Positions 63,095 through 64,000 of a stretch of DNA of 64,000 nt are shown here, in pieces (position 1 is the first letter of the stretch; each line of letters begins with the position of its first letter). The position numbers and the translations under genes are program-made. The stretch is from Acrocarpospora pleiomorpha (lineage in GTDB: Bacteria; Actinomycetota; Actinomycetes; Streptosporangiales; Streptosporangiaceae), in NCBI RefSeq assembly GCF_009687885.1, contig NZ_BLAF01000021.1, forward strand, positions 62,001-126,000, read 5' to 3'. Below the pieces are notes generated by a model that was given only the letters and a program-made list of their open reading frames with translations, was not told the origin of the DNA and did no database searches.

Positions 63095-63500
63095 AGCCAG
63101 ATCCAGAAGTTCCGCAAGCTGATCTCCGGCATGCCCACCGGTCGGCTCCGGGCCCGCCTGACCTCCATGGCCGACAACACCGGCATCGCCATCATCGCCG
63201 CAGACCCGGCCTGCACCTCCAAGTGGGGCGCCCAGCACTGGCAGACCCCACTGACCAGCGACAACCGCAAGACCACCCGCCACGACGCGGCAGCCGTGGC
63301 GATCGGCAGACGCGCCCAGGGGCATCCGATCCGGCGACGGACGGCACCGCCCCACGACGACCGGAGTGATCGTCGTGGGCATCGGACCGTCCAGGCCCGA
63401 CCGGCAGCCGCTCGGCGTGAGGAACCCGCCCCCGCACCACCGGACCACGCACAGGATGCGCTGGGCCCGGATGCGGAGCGAACGCGGGGAACCAGTGTGC
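63095..63500 (+). pseudogene. IS605 TnpB/OrfB remnant
   Basis: A C-terminal fragment of an actinobacterial TnpB-type protein: RKLISGMPTGRLRARLTSMA, DPACTSKWGAQHWQTPL and TRHDAAAVAIGRRAQGHPIR match the RuvC-like end of TnpB/OrfB proteins (compare the usual DPAYTSKWGAQHW and RHHAAAVVIGRRGLGH). No start, no TnpA, no intact catalytic set. A decayed insertion sequence. Confidence 0.65.
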
Positions 63501-63577
63501 CCAACACCGTTCGGGGCACGCGGCTGAGCATGGGTTCTGGCAACAGGATCCGCTCCCGCTCAGTCTCTAGGAACGGT

Positions 63578-64000
63578 CTACACATCCGGACGGGCGTGCT
63601 CGACGACCCACGTCGCCACCTGGGTGCGTGAGGTGAAGCCGAGCTTGGCCAGGATGTTGGCGACGTGGCGGGCGACGGTGGCCTGGCTGATCACCAGTTC
63701 GTCGGCGATGGCCCGGTTGCTGAGTCCGCGGGCGATCAGTTCGGCGATCTCCTGCTCGCGGGCGGTGAGCGTGCTCTGGGGGGTGAGCGCGGCGGGCTGG
63801 ACCACCGGCCGGGTCACGGGCACGGCCTCTTCGAGCGCCAGCCTGACCGCCTGGTCGAGGGTGAGGCCGTGCCCTTCGGCCCAGAGGGCGGCCACCATGG
63901 CCTCGCCGAGCACGTCCCTGGCGGGCGCCAGCACGTTCTCCAGCCTGGATCCAGAGGAAGGGCGCTGGGCGGAGGACGCGGCGGCCAGCAGGACCGCGCG
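63578..64000 (-). CDS. LuxR-family regulator, C-terminal part (cut by window edge)
   Basis: C-terminal HTH with LTAREQEIAELIARGLSNRAIADELVISQATVARHVANILAKLGF, the GerE/LuxR domain. The frame is open to the right edge (reads LLAAASSAQRPSSGS), so the true start lies beyond position 64000. Confidence 0.8.
   Translation of the reverse strand, partial: RAVLLAAASSAQRPSSGSRLENVLAPARDVLGEAMVAALWAEGHGLTLDQAVRLALEEAVPVTRPVVQPAALTPQSTLTAREQEIAELIARGLSNRAIADELVISQATVARHVANILAKLGFTSRTQVATWVVEHARPDV

Noticed and set aside
63095..63500. Possible active TnpB with guide RNA
   Set aside because: Only the C-terminal fragment remains, without start or full RuvC set.

Overview
High-GC DNA with many GTG starts, short or overlapping intergenic gaps, and large families of TetR, LacI, IclR and XRE-type regulators. 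This is a filamentous actinobacterium; the mix of genes (XRE/TIR STAND proteins, an IrtAB-like siderophore importer with IdeR/DmdR-type iron boxes, a secreted pectate lyase) fits Streptosporangiales or Streptomycetales, but I cannot fix the genus. No rRNA, tRNA, CRISPR array or intact mobile element was found.

Layout. (1) 24-6146: five tightly packed plus-strand genes: a coiled-coil protein, a small protein, a four-helix membrane protein, an OmpA-like lipoprotein and an FHA/ABC-2 transporter. (2) 6276-15248: three large STAND NTPases with different architectures (HTH-like/nSTAND1/14 WD40; TIR/NB-ARC/TPR; XRE/NB-ARC/TPR). This is the most likely place for an undescribed signalling or immune system. 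(3) 15256-19953: pectate lyase, a Ser/Thr kinase with a seven-blade WD40 tail, and a TetR regulator. (4) 19955-23995: shikimate catabolism (dehydrogenase, 3-dehydroshikimate dehydratase, MHS transporter) with two matching 18-bp operators in the divergent promoter. (5) 24038-30254: siderophore-interacting reductase, two ABC exporter-fold subunits, a TetR regulator and a flavin monooxygenase, led by an iron box. (6) 30373-36623: DUF488, a truncated hypothetical, a copper monooxygenase-like lipoprotein, a saccharopine-dehydrogenase-like enzyme with its TetR regulator, a CynX-type MFS, and an iron-box-controlled FhuF-like reductase. (7) 36596-42584: amidohydrolase plus cysteine dioxygenase, divergent from a LacI regulator; an aromatic ammonia-lyase-like protein with a non-canonical MIO triad; a YvlD-type membrane protein; an ApbE-like protein; an OsmC protein. 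(8) 42827-45063: SET-like MFS and LacI regulator. (9) 45171-52553: a six-gene operon (SsuABC-like transporter, benzoylformate-decarboxylase-like enzyme, benzaldehyde dehydrogenase) divergent from a PcaR-type IclR regulator. (10) 52603-59093: a LacI regulator and a sugar ABC importer 6.5 kb away that share an identical 14-bp operator, flanking an ArsR/MFS pair. (11) 59152-64000: an AMP-binding-like fragment, a frameshifted gene remnant, a secreted S1 protease, a secreted hypothetical, a TnpB remnant and a partial LuxR regulator at the right edge.

Regulatory logic is unusually readable here: nearly every regulator has a dyad in the adjacent divergent promoter, and copies agree with each other. 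The accessory character is strongest at the left (STAND region) and right (pseudogenes) ends.
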